A DNA stretch of 64,000 bases, taken from the NCBI RefSeq assembly GCF_023078275.1, contig NC_062983.1:14253001-14317000 (forward strand), in the 5' to 3' direction. Under the pieces are notes generated by a model, which worked only from the letters and a program-made list of their open reading frames with translations, was not told where the DNA came from and did no database searches. Both the position numbers and the translations under genes were made by a program. The stretch is from Leguminivora glycinivorella. Taxonomy: Eukaryota > Arthropoda > Insecta > Lepidoptera > Tortricidae. This document shows positions 36,001 through 43,548 of the stretch, one piece after another; within the stretch, counting starts at the first letter, position 1; every line of letters begins with the position of its first letter.

Positions 36001-38608
36001 TTGTTAACAAAATTACCACAGACGGATATTACAATTAAAACAAGGCCACTCACCATTTGACTAGTCTCAATAAACGCATCGACACACTGCGAATACCCCT
36101 TAAAGTTCGTCATAATATTAGCGATATCTTTCATCTTAGCCATATCCCCTTGGTTCTGCGCTTTCACGAACTCCTCTATAAGGTTCCGTTCTATCTCATC
36201 ATATTTGGCTTCGATTTTCTTCTTGGCTACTTCGAATTTGTCTGGGGGTAGTTCTTGGGCGATGGTGTGGAGTTTCTGGATGACGTCGGCTGCTTCATTA
36301 AGCTGAAATAAATAGATTTTGAAAGCTTAGACCGAGATGTGATGAATGGTTGATGTATATAAATTAATGGAATATGGAATTAACGTTAGGCTATTCTAGA
36401 ACAACTTTGTTCTATTGATACAATATTCGATATTGTCCTTTTTTGCCGAGATTTCGTAGATTCATTTGTATTCTGAAGGCTTATAAAATCACGCTTCCCA
36501 GCGACCGCAGCATGTTTGAAAATGCCATCATTGTTTGGACGAGTCATCGAGTCAACATACCTTGCTTCTGATTATTACTAGCGTTTGGTCTGTCGCAACG
36601 TGACTCGTACATTCATCTAGAGAGTTATATCATACCTTGCTAGGGTCGTTGAATAACTCCGTATGCACCGGTCCAGGGCTCAGAAAGTGGGCTAGATGGG
36701 CCAACAAGTCCCGGGCGGCGGCGGCACGGGCCCGCGGAGCCCGGGCCGCGCCTAGCTTCTCGCCCACATCAAGCGCTCGGCCTCCGCAACGGGACATACG
36801 CTCGTCAAGAGAGCTGAATACGTTAACGCAATGCTGGAACAGAAAAAAACATTACATCAAACACAATGAGCACAACACAATGAGCACACAGACTAACTCA
36901 AAAACTAGACGAAACATTCAAGTCAACTCAAAGCCTAATGGCTTGATGACACACAATATGGAAGTACGATGAGATTTGCCAGAGGTCAATAGACCCACAC
37001 GGAGTACTTCGCAAATGTCCAATGATGGAGTTGTTTACAGTTAAACTTATACAGGTGACTTCAATCCGGGACGACACCTCAGTAGACAGGTTGTTTGAAT
37101 GGCATGTATTCATTACCAATTGCTTTGATACAGTCATTGCCACTCATGCAGCTCTCCGTGTGGACCCTAATGAATTATGTTTTATCAGTACGTACAAGTA
37201 ACCTACAAATGTAAGACTTACAGTATGCTGTTCCATGATCTCTGCCAGCTTGGCTCCGTATAATTTTTCCTCTTCCTGTACTGACTGTTCTAATCTTGCG
37301 CATTTTCTCTCTTGCCTTTCTTGCAGCACCTGATGATTAACAGACAAAATTATTTCATAACTTTTGTGGAAGAGTGAAACTTCCTGTCCCAGATCAAGAT
37401 CAAAACACAGATCCATTAGGACATAAGTTAGCTGACCCACCCCTACACAGCTCACCGGCCATGGGCCCCATTTATGTAATACACAAAGTAGGCAAATAAA
37501 TGATATTCTGATTCTGATTCTGTCCCATGAGTGTTACATTTTACAAGTTAAAGAAATAAATTATTTTAGGTTGTTTTTTTTTTTACCTTGTATTTAATTC
37601 AGTATGAAATTCATAGTATTCATTAGCAGTGTAAATAAAACAAACCAATATTTTACTACAATCTATGAATCTATGTATGATCTTGGTCAAAAATAATTCT
37701 GAAGAGAGAGAAGACTTCAAATATACACCCTGTATAGTAAAAAAATTGTAAAACTACCTTTAAGTCCTGTATTGCTTGAGTGAATATGTCATGTATCATT
37801 TCCGGGTCAAATTCATCATCCTTGAGTCTCGACTCTTGCATGCTCCGTCTAACCATTCTCTCGACAAACTCGTCTGGATCAAATGGGTCCTGTGAAATTG
37901 TTATGAAATCATAATATGATAAAATATGAAAAGGTATCATACATTTTGGGTAAACTTCATGTTTCCATAGTAAGTCATTAGCGCATAGATCATATACGCA
38001 TAGGCAATATTTCGAAAACAAACTGCATGAGCAATTTGGTAGGTAACTTTAAAATTTTAAAATTGTAAATATGCCTTTGTAAACTAAATGAAAAAGAAAA
38101 GCCTGGTGGGGCTCTGCTTCGTATAGCTCCGCTTGGTATGACTCTAGGTCCCTATTTTGAGAATACAACCAAGACATATATCAATGGTACAAATTTCCGA
38201 AATCTGTGCGTAGGGTATATCTATGTTCTTTGCATAGATTTTTGGTTTGTTTAGACAAACTGGTTTAGCATTTTAGATAAGAATTTGTGTGAAACCATTA
38301 TTTTTTTAAATTGAATAAGCTATACAATAACTAACTGATGTTTTACATACAACAAACAAACCTACACACAAAAAAAACAAGTCGACAAAGATAGTCTTTT
38401 TACTAGAAGTTCTACTTCAAATTTGACCTTAAAATGTGATCTGAGAGATGCTAATTATAAAGAGGCTAGATAATTTGTGTAAAATAATATTATTTAATGT
38501 TTAAAAATACTACCTGGTTTTCATTACACACAAAACTTAGTTATGAAAGTGAATAGAAAATGCACTTTTACTTACTTGTTCTAACTCTTTTATATATTGG
38601 TTCATCAT
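23916..38608 (-). CDS. Sec10: Sec10 / EXOC5, exocyst complex component (14 of about 15 coding exons)
   Basis: Sec10 is a subunit of the exocyst, the eight-protein tether that docks secretory vesicles at the plasma membrane. Exons in transcript order: 38576-38608, 37758-37889, 37222-37329, 36636-36833, 36054-36302, 34164-34259, 33444-33565, 32853-33080, 32111-32270, 30378-30521, 29664-29752, 27598-27787, 26835-26991, 23916-24088. Every junction has GT/AG and the phases fit, giving 693 codons against about 708 residues for the human protein. Shared landmarks include FKGYSQCVD, VFSNPE, YLRNLYDMYTR, GGETFLS, EHVDYAL, EQKKSDFKPE, RLHRVIYEHLQ and AICDVKEYR. The start is the ATG pair at 38603-38608. 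The final exon of about 28 codons was not found. Two exons are tandemly amplified, and a retrotransposon lies 180 bp upstream of the start. Confidence 0.93.
24089..26834 (-). other. Sec10 intron 13
   Basis: No coding exon is required here by phase. It contains a dispersed repeat at 25340-25570 (same family as 21690-21960), a block of TCTGTCAATGTCACTG-type direct and inverted short repeats at 25970-26160, and repeated CGGTCG motifs at 24330-24480 and 24870-24940 that look like remains of a fold-back repeat. Confidence 0.5.
25340..25570. repeat. Dispersed repeat, second copy of the 21690 family
   Basis: It shares GATACGAGTGCGG, GCGATAAATTAATACACGA, GAAGGGAGTG and TCGCACGTGTATC with the 21690-21960 copy, in the same orientation. 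Confidence 0.55.
26835..26991 (-). CDS. Sec10: Sec10 exon 13
   Basis: 52 codons plus one base, from ACQSVVSYLNTVMEKI through LELAIRLHRVIYEHLQ to FNFA. Acceptor CCCCAG, donor GTATTT, which is weaker than the others. Confidence 0.93.
27439..27546. mobile_element. Short MITE in Sec10 intron 12
   Basis: AGGGGCCCATTTCTCGAAGC at the left and GAAACGGGCCCCT at the right, the same family as 15201-15323. Confidence 0.65.
27598..27787 (-). CDS. Sec10: Sec10 exon 12
   Basis: 190 bp, one base plus 63 codons. It contains KKTTIMEQLEAKLDAGLERA and EQKKSDFKPE, both highly characteristic of Sec10. Donor GTACGT. Confidence 0.95.
27885..28130. repeat. Probable SINE or LINE-tail repeat in Sec10 intron 11
   Basis: The block from CACGCCTGTATCCCATAAAG through AGCCTCTCGTTTACGCCA to AACCCGTCACCACACAGGC resembles a repeat I know from many moth loci. 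The borders and class are not certain from this copy alone. Confidence 0.45.
28455..28629 (+). mobile_element. Short non-autonomous Helitron-like element
   Basis: It begins TCCATACTAATATTATAAAT and ends in a GC-rich near-palindrome (GCGCGCGAAGCCGCGGGC), then AAAAG and CTAG before a T. 5'-TC, a 3' hairpin and CTRR are the Helitron hallmarks. A sister copy is at 63181-63333. Confidence 0.6.
28643..29209 (-). mobile_element. SINE split by a MITE
   Basis: A minus-strand copy of the 9439 SINE family in Sec10 intron 11. The tail half is at 28643-28728 and the tRNA-like head half at 29076-29209. The two halves are separated by the 347-bp element at 28729-29075. Confidence 0.75.
28729..29075. mobile_element. 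347-bp MITE with about 72-bp TIRs, inserted in a SINE
   Basis: The left end CAGAGTGGGGCCTGTAACAA continues through ATACTGATCAACATTTGTTC; the right end is its reverse complement with very few differences. It is flanked by TATA on both sides (or TA, since the flank is itself palindromic), which fits a Tc1/mariner-type non-autonomous element. Confidence 0.8.
29664..29752 (-). CDS. Sec10: Sec10 exon 11
   Basis: 29 codons plus two bases, from IYFFDTVKECNKIVKMF to ESVLPCM. It aligns with LYFLDVVQQANTIFHLF of human Sec10. Donor GTAAGA. Confidence 0.92.
30378..30521 (-). CDS. Sec10: Sec10 exon 10
   Basis: 48 codons, phase 0 at both ends, with LLVEHVDYALDLGLQSIP matching the IEHIDYALETGLAGIP segment of the family. 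A LINE fragment has inserted about 21 nt upstream of its acceptor. Confidence 0.94.
30543..30807 (+). mobile_element. 5'-truncated LINE 3' end with (AAG)n tail and 11-bp TSD
   Basis: The plus strand reads an intact C-terminus: DETPLHILAECPSLMRTRN, then YVRYLDLKKILQIFEFVGLD and a stop. This is the distal segment of LINE ORF2 proteins with an RNase H or zinc region. A short 3' UTR and GAAGAAGAAG tail follow. The direct repeat AAGAATAGTGT flanks it (30532-30542 and 30808-30818). The frame is undamaged. Confidence 0.8.
30838..31160 (-). mobile_element. tRNA-derived SINE in Sec10 intron 9
   Basis: The minus strand starts GCGCTGATGGCCTAGCGGTA with a B-box GGTTCGAACCC, a pseudo-tRNA head (31089-31160). 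A body with GTGAGGAAACCGG and GGTTGGAAGGTCAGATGGCA follows. The family is distinct from the 9439 SINE. Confidence 0.75.
31532..31749. mobile_element. MITE, second copy of the 6622 family
   Basis: Ends AAGGTACAAAGGGGCAAATC and GATTTTCCCCGCTGTACCTT. The interior shares ATCCATTTTTTCCATTATTA and CACTGAACACGCCTAC with 6622-6967, which is about 130 bp longer. Confidence 0.7.
31781..32085 (+). mobile_element. Helitron-like or related short element carrying a nested MITE
   Basis: It runs from AATATATAAAAGAAGAAAAC through CCAAATTTGGCATGTAGG to GCGGGCGAAGCCGCGGGAAA and then TAGCTAGT. The 3' hairpin-plus-CTAG end resembles the elements at 28455 and 63181. A small palindromic MITE (31886-31974; CTAACCCTTCGAGTCCC and its complement) interrupts it. 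Confidence 0.5.
32111..32270 (-). CDS. Sec10: Sec10 exon 9
   Basis: 160 bp; it completes the Gly codon split by intron 8, then 53 codons from FQELRRDLQAVIGTR through GGETFLSDTLVSRIL to FTRCKT. It aligns with the THGETFLSQEVV region of human Sec10. Donor GTAAGT. Confidence 0.94.
32457..32852 (-). repeat. Two extra 198-bp tandem copies of Sec10 exon 8 with donors
   Basis: Donors recur at exactly 198-bp spacing (GT at 32851-32852, 32653-32654 and 32455-32456); the two extra copies have GTGAGT. Each copy starts within the coding segment SDTGNTPGSLRRSA, only about 14 nt after the previous donor, so it lacks the acceptor and polypyrimidine tract of the parent exon. Reading through a donor hits TAA or TGA at once. 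The coding text is otherwise open, with only a few substitutions, so the copies look young. They are most simply intronic pseudo-exons carrying competing 5' splice sites. Confidence 0.85.
32853..33080 (-). CDS. Sec10: Sec10 exon 8 (parent copy of the 198-bp array)
   Basis: 228 bp: one base completing the split codon, 75 codons, two bases. It includes ALEGRRLRALLSSLLHSYY and GHVKRQIQGAG, which match the region before the RQRTNLPLG segment of the human protein. It has its own acceptor (TTTTCAG) and donor (GTAAGT). Two partial copies follow downstream at 32655-32852 and 32457-32654. Confidence 0.9.
33444..33565 (-). CDS. Sec10: Sec10 exon 7
   Basis: 40 codons plus two bases, from VMSKFVLNIFHLKLQ to YLRNLYDMYT. 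It ends in phase 2 at donor GTTAGT, and exon 8 supplies the third base. Confidence 0.93.
33834..33970. mobile_element. Palindromic MITE, second copy of the 19969 family
   Basis: ACGGCTCAGCCACGACATTG with a long complementary right end; it is close in sequence to 19969-20105 but inverted. It lies in Sec10 intron 6. Confidence 0.75.
33971..34072. mobile_element. Small fold-back MITE adjoining the previous one
   Basis: CCGAACAAAAATCGCTCGTT with TTAGTATGAA pairs with TTCATACTAAAGAGCGATTT followed by TTGGTCGG. Its boundary nearly touches the neighbouring MITE. Confidence 0.55.
34164..34259 (-). CDS. Sec10: Sec10 exon 6
   Basis: 32 codons, phase 0 at both ends, from NTLMGKDIF to VFSNPEQ. It aligns with the ...DIFxxxxxLC...IFSNPE region of the family. 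Donor GTAAGG. Confidence 0.93.
34743..34887. mobile_element. Near-perfect 145-bp palindromic MITE
   Basis: About 55 bp at the left (GCACGGGAAGCATGGTCGCG and on) is exactly complementary to the right end as far as I can compare by eye. The centre is 30-40 bp with a further GATAGGGACGGCCTG duplication. A decayed relative is visible near 26300-26340. Confidence 0.8.
34955..35099. mobile_element. MITE, GACTTATATTGACCGGGATAT family
   Basis: Left end TAGACTTATATTGACCGGGA, right end TCCCGGTCAATATAAGTCTA. The interior has CGTGATTACC and GATCACGG as a second inverted pair. Confidence 0.7.
35198..35980 (+). mobile_element. Polyadenylated 5'-truncated retrocopy with perfect 13-bp TSD
   Basis: The direct repeat GGTATACTAAGCT flanks the unit exactly (35185-35197 and 35981-35993), and it ends in about 20 A, the signature of LINE-mediated insertion. 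The 783-bp body is GC-rich, unlike its surroundings. Several overlapping open frames exist on both strands, but none shows a clear conserved motif; it most resembles the 3' end of an R1-type LINE. It lies in Sec10 intron 5, opposite in orientation to the gene. The intact TSD and pure A-tail imply a recent event. Confidence 0.8.
36054..36302 (-). CDS. Sec10: Sec10 exon 5
   Basis: 83 codons, phase 0 at both ends. It carries ADVIQKLHTIAQELP and FKGYSQCVDAFIE, two of the most recognisable Sec10 segments. Donor GTGAGT. Confidence 0.95.
36636..36833 (-). CDS. Sec10: Sec10 exon 4
   Basis: 66 codons, phase 0 at both ends, from HCVNVFSSLDERMS to ELFNDPSK. It contains a GC-rich, alanine/arginine-rich stretch (RAPRARAAAARD) where vertebrate Sec10 has TPRQRAVEA. 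Donor GTATGA. Confidence 0.92.
36972..37510. other. Sec10 intron 3 with a possible LINE tail
   Basis: Outside exon 3, the sequence at 37440-37520 ends in AAATAAATGATATTCTGATT then a (CTGATT) repeat, the form of a LINE 3' end. The remainder is unremarkable. Confidence 0.35.
37222..37329 (-). CDS. Sec10: Sec10 exon 3
   Basis: 36 codons, phase 0 at both ends, from VLQERQERKCARLE to IMEQHT. It has the heptad-like charge pattern of the Sec10 N-terminal coiled coil. Acceptor CAG and donor GTAAGT are clear. Confidence 0.92.
37758..37889 (-). CDS. Sec10: Sec10 exon 2
   Basis: 44 codons, phase 0 at both ends, from DPFDPDEFVERMVRR to AIQDLK. The acidic FDPDEFVERMV segment aligns with the N-terminal region of animal Sec10. 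Confidence 0.92.
38576..38608 (-). CDS. Sec10: Sec10 exon 1 (start)
   Basis: Codes MMNQYIKELEQ and ends at the donor GTAAGT in phase 0. The two adjacent ATG codons leave the exact start open by one residue. Confidence 0.85.
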
Positions 38609-38788
38609 CTTGAATGTTTGTTGATTTCACAAGCACAATGAATACACACGTAAACCTATAAATTATGAAATTACGGGAAAAACGAAAAATATATATTGAA
38701 TTCCTTGCAGTGGGAGGCACTGCGGTGGCCTATTCAGTTTCACGCAAAATATGTAATCGACAACGTTTTCGATACGTATATCTCCCTC

Positions 38789-38898
38789 TGTAGTATGTGT
38801 GAATCGGAACGCTCTCTTCTGTTTTGTCAGCCCTTGCATTTTGTGTAGATCCAATATATTATTTCTATAAAATTAAATAGTTTTAATTCCGGATACCA
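38789..38898 (+). repeat. 5' LTR
   Basis: 110 bp, TGTAGTATGTGTGAATCGGA to AATTCCGGATACCA, with no difference from the 3' LTR that I can see. It is unusually short but normal for mag-type elements. Confidence 0.9.
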
Positions 38899-39115
38899 CA
38901 TTGGCGACGAGGACTTTCGAACAGCGCGAGGCAACAAACAAATAAATCAGAAGAGCATAAAACAGGTCAGAAGTAAGAAATTAATTACTTAAAAGAATAA
39001 AATATATGTATTTGTGATATTAAATGACGGTCGCAAACAAATTTTAAAGCTACCTACAAATTAAAAGGTAACTTGAATTTACATTCACGGATCGAACGTG
39101 AAATGAAACGTTATT

Positions 39116-40519
39116 ATGACAGATGTCACTGCGGGTACTAAAGAAAATAAATTGACAGAAGCAAAAGACACCGATTCTCTCATAGAATTGATAAAACAAG
39201 GAAAAAGGAGTTTCATTTATAAATGTGGGAAAGATACTTTACTAAAAATAATATCTGAAGAGGGTTTGCAGTGCCCGACAAATCCAACGATTGATTCGTT
39301 ACGCAAGGTATTAAGTAATTATTACCAAAACCAACCTAAAATCTCAAAACAAAAGACCATGACGAATTACGAACTAAAACCGTTTAACGGAGACAACTGG
39401 GATGTTTTCGAGCAGCAATTAGAATCATTAATACTTTTAAACGATGTGTCTGCTGACAAACAAGCCGCATTGCTTATTACAAAAATAACACCAAGTGTAT
39501 TTGAAACATTACAAATTTTGTGTAAACCAAAAAAACCAACAACATTGACTTACAAAGAGTTATGTGAGAAATTACGAGAGAAATATACACAAACGAAAAC
39601 ACCACTGTTAGACAGAGCCGAGTTTAGACGTCGCAACCAACTACCTACTGAGTCAATTGAAGAGTATGTGTTAAACCTTCAAAAATTATCTCGCAAGTGC
39701 AATTTCAAGGATGAAGAAGACCAGATTAAAGAAAAACTGGTTGATGGAGTGTACTCCAAACTTGTCAAGTTTGAACTGATGAAGCAAACCACAACTAATT
39801 TAGGAGACTTGATTAACTTGGCGAAAACAGTAGAATCTGCATATAAACAAGTAAATGAAGAAGACACCAGCAACATATCATATGTTAAACCTAAAGCCAG
39901 AGCAGTGGGACAGAAGTTTACACCCTCCAAGAAGAATTATAATAATAATATGAAAAGTAAGTGTTTCTGCTGCGGGAAAGAAAACCACCTTAAAAAGGAT
40001 TGCACACTGAAGACTAAATTTTGCTCGGAATGCGGTCAACAAGGCCATATATTTAAAATGTGCCCAAATAAGTATAGACAAACAAATGTTTTGAATGTAG
40101 CAAGTGAAGAAAATAAAGAGGACCAAGGATTAGAAGAAGAAAAAAATGTATGTGAAGAGTATGAAACCTATACATTTGACAGAGTAAGTAGAGTGCCGCC
40201 ACATTTATTAGAGCTAACAATAGGACATGGACAAAAAGTGCAATTTGAAGTGGATACCGGTGCCGAAGTGTCAGTGATACCTCTGCTTTACCATAAAAAA
40301 TATTTGAAAGAGTATCCTATGGAACAATCTAAAGCTATTTTTCGAAATTTCGATCAATCACAGTCTCAACCACTAGGAATTATTCGTAACATACCTGTTC
40401 AGTATAATAATATATACAGAGAATTAAATGTATTTGTTTCACATAACGGGACACCTTGTTTGATGGGTAGGGATTGGCTATATCAATTAAAAATGTGGCC
40501 CCAAATTTTACAAATGTAG
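39116..40519 (+). CDS. Gag with two zinc knuckles and aspartic protease
   Basis: 467 codons. Gag packages element RNA. The capsid-like part includes NYELKPFNGDNWDVFEQQLE, near residues 82-101. Two CX2CX4HX4C knuckles follow at about 283-296 (CFCCGKENHLKKDC) and 302-315 (CSECGQQGHIFKMC). The aspartic protease, usually at the start of pol, is at the C-terminus of this frame: VDTGAEVSVIP near residue 379 carries the catalytic DTG. The frame ends inside the start of the pol frame. No internal stop or frameshift. Confidence 0.92.
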   Translation: MTDVTAGTKENKLTEAKDTDSLIELIKQGKRSFIYKCGKDTLLKIISEEGLQCPTNPTIDSLRKVLSNYYQNQPKISKQKTMTNYELKPFNGDNWDVFEQQLESLILLNDVSADKQAALLITKITPSVFETLQILCKPKKPTTLTYKELCEKLREKYTQTKTPLLDRAEFRRRNQLPTESIEEYVLNLQKLSRKCNFKDEEDQIKEKLVDGVYSKLVKFELMKQTTTNLGDLINLAKTVESAYKQVNEEDTSNISYVKPKARAVGQKFTPSKKNYNNNMKSKCFCCGKENHLKKDCTLKTKFCSECGQQGHIFKMCPNKYRQTNVLNVASEENKEDQGLEEEKNVCEEYETYTFDRVSRVPPHLLELTIGHGQKVQFEVDTGAEVSVIPLLYHKKYLKEYPMEQSKAIFRNFDQSQSQPLGIIRNIPVQYNNIYRELNVFVSHNGTPCLMGRDWLYQLKMWPQILQM

Positions 40520-43134
40520 CATTCTGTGATTCTAATAAGTTGATAAAAAATGTTTCAGATGCCAAACAACTAATTGATCAGGAGTTCGCAGCAGTATTCA
40601 GCCCTGGGTGGGGCGCATTTAAAGGTGAAGCAATTTCTTTAAAATTAAAAAAAGATGCTGTACCAAAGTTTCTGCCTGTTCGACGTGTTCCATATGCACT
40701 TCGAGATAAGGTAAAACATGAAATTGACAGATTACAGAAAAATGGGCGCATAGTGCCTGTCGAACAGAGTCAGTGGGGTACACCGGTAGTACCAATAATA
40801 AAACCAGATGGCTCTGTAAGACTTTGTGGGGACTATAAAGTCACTTTAAACCCAAATTTAGAAATCGACCATTACCCTCTTCCACATGTGGAGGATATCT
40901 TTGAAACTTTAAAACAGGGAGAATACTACTGCGAGCTTGATCTTCGGGAAGCTTACTTACAAGCTGCTTTATCTGAGGAGAGTCAATTATTAACGACCAT
41001 TGTAACAGAATTTGGAACATATAAGTACAAATATTTACCATATGGAGTTAATACTGGCCCTGGATCATTTCAAAGACTAATGTGTAAAAAACTTATAGGT
41101 ATACCAAATACTATTGTATTTATTGATAACATTTACGTGGCAGGGAAAAGTTTACAAGAAACATATGAAACCCTTGTCAAAGTGCTTAATAGACTACAAG
41201 AAAGTAATTTCAAATTAAAACCTGAAAAATGTAAACTTTTCACAAGCCACATAGACGTGTTTGGATTTCGTATAGATAAAGAGGGAATGAGCCTCATAAA
41301 ATCAAATATTGAGCCATTGTTGAATGTGCCTGCACCAACTAACCTAACATTGCTAAAATCATTTTTAGGAAAAATAAATTATTACTCCCGATTTCTAAGA
41401 GATATGGCTAAGATTCTGAGTCCATTATATGAATGCACTAAATTAAATAAATTCAACTGGACAGCCGACTGTCAAAAATCATTTGACACAATTAAAAATA
41501 AATTAGCCTCCGCAGATAATTTAAGACATTTCAATCCAGACCTCCCAATAATTGTAACTGCTGATGCTTCAAATCATGGACTTGGTGCTGTGTTATCAAA
41601 CCGGGACAAAAATGGTGTAGTCAGGCCCATAGCTTATGCAAGCAAAAAATTAAATACAACGGAACAAAAATATGCTGCCATAGACAGGGAGGCTATGGGA
41701 ATTGTGTTTGCGGTCACTAAGTTTTATAATTATATTTATGGCCGACAATTTGAATTAGAAACAGACAGTTCTGCTCTAGTCAGGATTTTTGGACCAACAA
41801 AAGGTATACCAAAAATGGCCGCAAAGCGGTTACAACACTATGCCATATTTCTCTCAGCTTTCAATTATAAAATTAAACACATTAAAACTAACAATAATCC
41901 AGCAGACTATTTGTCCAGAAATCCTGACAATACAGAATGTACCAGCCAACATGTAAACCCAATTAATAAAGTTGATAATTTGATACATGTATTGTATACA
42001 AATAGCTCTGAAATAGACTATTTAAATTTTAAAGTTATAGAAGAAAATACACAAAAAGATGTACTATTAAGTAAAGTAATTGAATATTGTACAACAGGTT
42101 GGCCAAATAAAATTTTAATTATGTCAGAACTTCTACCATTTTATAATAGAAAGGATGAAATTAGTGTGGATCAGGGTTGTTTACTTTGGGGACATAGAGT
42201 AATAATTCCAGAAATAAATCAAAAAGCTGTATTAAAAAGTTTACACAAAACACATTTTGGTATTGTTCGTATGAAAGAAATTGCTCGCTCTTATTTTTGG
42301 TGGCCAAAATTAAATTCAGAAATTGAAAGTATTGGAAAATCATGTATCATATGTTTAACAAACCATAAAAACCCCATGAAATCTCCACAGCCATGGCCAA
42401 CACCACCTACAGCTTGGTATAGAATTCATGCGGATTTTTTGGGACCATTTTATAATAAAATGTATTTAATAATTATAGATAGCTATAGTAAATGGCCCGA
42501 GGCTTTCGAAATGTCAAACATGACAGCAACTAAAACAATGGATGTACTAGATAAGCTATTCAGTCGGTTTGGATATCCGGACCAGCTGGTCACAGATAAC
42601 CAAACTACTTTCACAAGTACGGAATTTAAGAGCTATTGTAAGGAACATAACATTAAACAAATATTTTCACCACCTTACCATCCAGCGACGAACGGAGCCG
42701 CAGAAAATTTTGTACACACTTTCAAGGCCGCGGTGACCAAAATAAGAGAAAATGGATGCAGTATTAACTCTGCAATCAATTTATTTCTATTTGATTATAG
42801 AACCACACCTCATAGAACAACAGGTGAGACTCCGGCTTGTTTGTTGCTGGGGAGAGAATTAAGAAATAGATTTAGCTGTCTTAAACCTCCACCTATATTG
42901 GAAGATGTATCTGAAAGGGAGGGGAGAAAGGCAGGTAAAAGAAAAGTTAATTTTATAGTAGGTCAAAAAGTAATGGTGAGAGACTATAGAAAAGGTTATA
43001 AACCTTGGATAGTAGGCACGATAGTGTCAGATTCTGTCCCAGATTTAACGTATATAATTGAGGTTCAAGGTATGCGGTGGAAACGTCATATTGATCAAAT
43101 GGTGTATTGCAATGAGGACGTAGATAATAATTAG
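40471..43134 (+). CDS. Pol: reverse transcriptase, RNase H, integrase
   Basis: About 887 codons in the -1 frame relative to gag. The pol frame opens just after a TAG at 40468-40470 and the gag frame closes at 40519, so a programmed -1 shift must occur in that 49-nt overlap. No canonical X-XXY-YYZ heptamer in the gag frame is obvious. Reverse transcriptase motifs include ELDLREAYLQ and YLPYGVNTGPGSFQ; the catalytic box reads FIDN rather than the usual (F/Y)xDD. RNase H has DASNHGLGAVL, REAMG and TDSSAL. Integrase has an HHCC-type region ending CIIC, then HADFLGPF, VTDNQTTFTS and NGAAEN, the D,D,E residues. The frame is intact. Confidence 0.9.
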   Translation, partial: GLAISIKNVAPNFTNVAFCDSNKLIKNVSDAKQLIDQEFAAVFSPGWGAFKGEAISLKLKKDAVPKFLPVRRVPYALRDKVKHEIDRLQKNGRIVPVEQSQWGTPVVPIIKPDGSVRLCGDYKVTLNPNLEIDHYPLPHVEDIFETLKQGEYYCELDLREAYLQAALSEESQLLTTIVTEFGTYKYKYLPYGVNTGPGSFQRLMCKKLIGIPNTIVFIDNIYVAGKSLQETYETLVKVLNRLQESNFKLKPEKCKLFTSHIDVFGFRIDKEGMSLIKSNIEPLLNVPAPTNLTLLKSFLGKINYYSRFLRDMAKILSPLYECTKLNKFNWTADCQKSFDTIKNKLASADNLRHFNPDLPIIVTADASNHGLGAVLSNRDKNGVVRPIAYASKKLNTTEQKYAAIDREAMGIVFAVTKFYNYIYGRQFELETDSSALVRIFGPTKGIPKMAAKRLQHYAIFLSAFNYKIKHIKTNNNPADYLSRNPDNTECTSQHVNPINKVDNLIHVLYTNSSEIDYLNFKVIEENTQKDVLLSKVIEYCTTGWPNKILIMSELLPFYNRKDEISVDQGCLLWGHRVIIPEINQKAVLKSLHKTHFGIVRMKEIARSYFWWPKLNSEIESIGKSCIICLTNHKNPMKSPQPWPTPPTAWYRIHADFLGPFYNKMYLIIIDSYSKWPEAFEMSNMTATKTMDVLDKLFSRFGYPDQLVTDNQTTFTSTEFKSYCKEHNIKQIFSPPYHPATNGAAENFVHTFKAAVTKIRENGCSINSAINLFLFDYRTTPHRTTGETPACLLLGRELRNRFSCLKPPPILEDVSEREGRKAGKRKVNFIVGQKVMVRDYRKGYKPWIVGTIVSDSVPDLTYIIEVQGMRWKRHIDQMVYCNEDVDNN

Positions 43135-43312
43135 AGTTAAGTTTGTATCGTAGGCCAAGTCTAACTTGCATTTATTTATAAATGATGCCAAGATATGTGT
43201 GCTTAGGTTAACTGTAGTTTCTGTACAGTTATAATGGGATTCTCCAATGATCCTATATGATGTATCTAAACTTAAGTAAAACTAGATTAGTTTTAGGATA
43301 AGTCCGGGAGAG

Positions 43313-43422
43313 TGTAGTATGTGTGAATCGGAACGCTCTCTTCTGTTTTGTCAGCCCTTGCATTTTGTGTAGATCCAATATATTATTTCTATAAAATTAA
43401 ATAGTTTTAATTCCGGATACCA
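43313..43422 (+). repeat. 3' LTR
   Basis: Identical by eye to the 5' LTR over 110 bp, implying little time since insertion. Confidence 0.9.
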
Positions 43423-43548
43423 CCCTGTGAACATCAAAGGAGTGATCCTTCTGTACTTGTACTATTATATATTCTGTGGTGCGGTGCAGTCGTGTGTTAG
43501 TGCTTAAACATGTATAAAGTAAGAAAATTTTATTATTATAGAACATTG

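Larger units (their letters stand above)
38789..43422 (+). mobile_element. Mag-like Ty3/Gypsy LTR retrotransposon, near-complete
   Basis: A 4634-bp unit with 110-bp LTRs (38789-38898 and 43313-43422) that start TG, end CA and look identical. After the left LTR, TTGGCGACGAGGAC is a plausible primer-binding site; before the right LTR, CCGGGAGAG is a short polypurine tract. Gag and pol open frames overlap in a -1 relation. Length, very short LTRs and integrase text (GIVRMKEIARSYFWWP) fit the mag clade first described in silkworm. The expected target duplication is imperfect: CCCTC on the left, CCCTG on the right. It is inserted 180 bp upstream of the Sec10 start, head-to-head with that gene. Confidence 0.92.
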
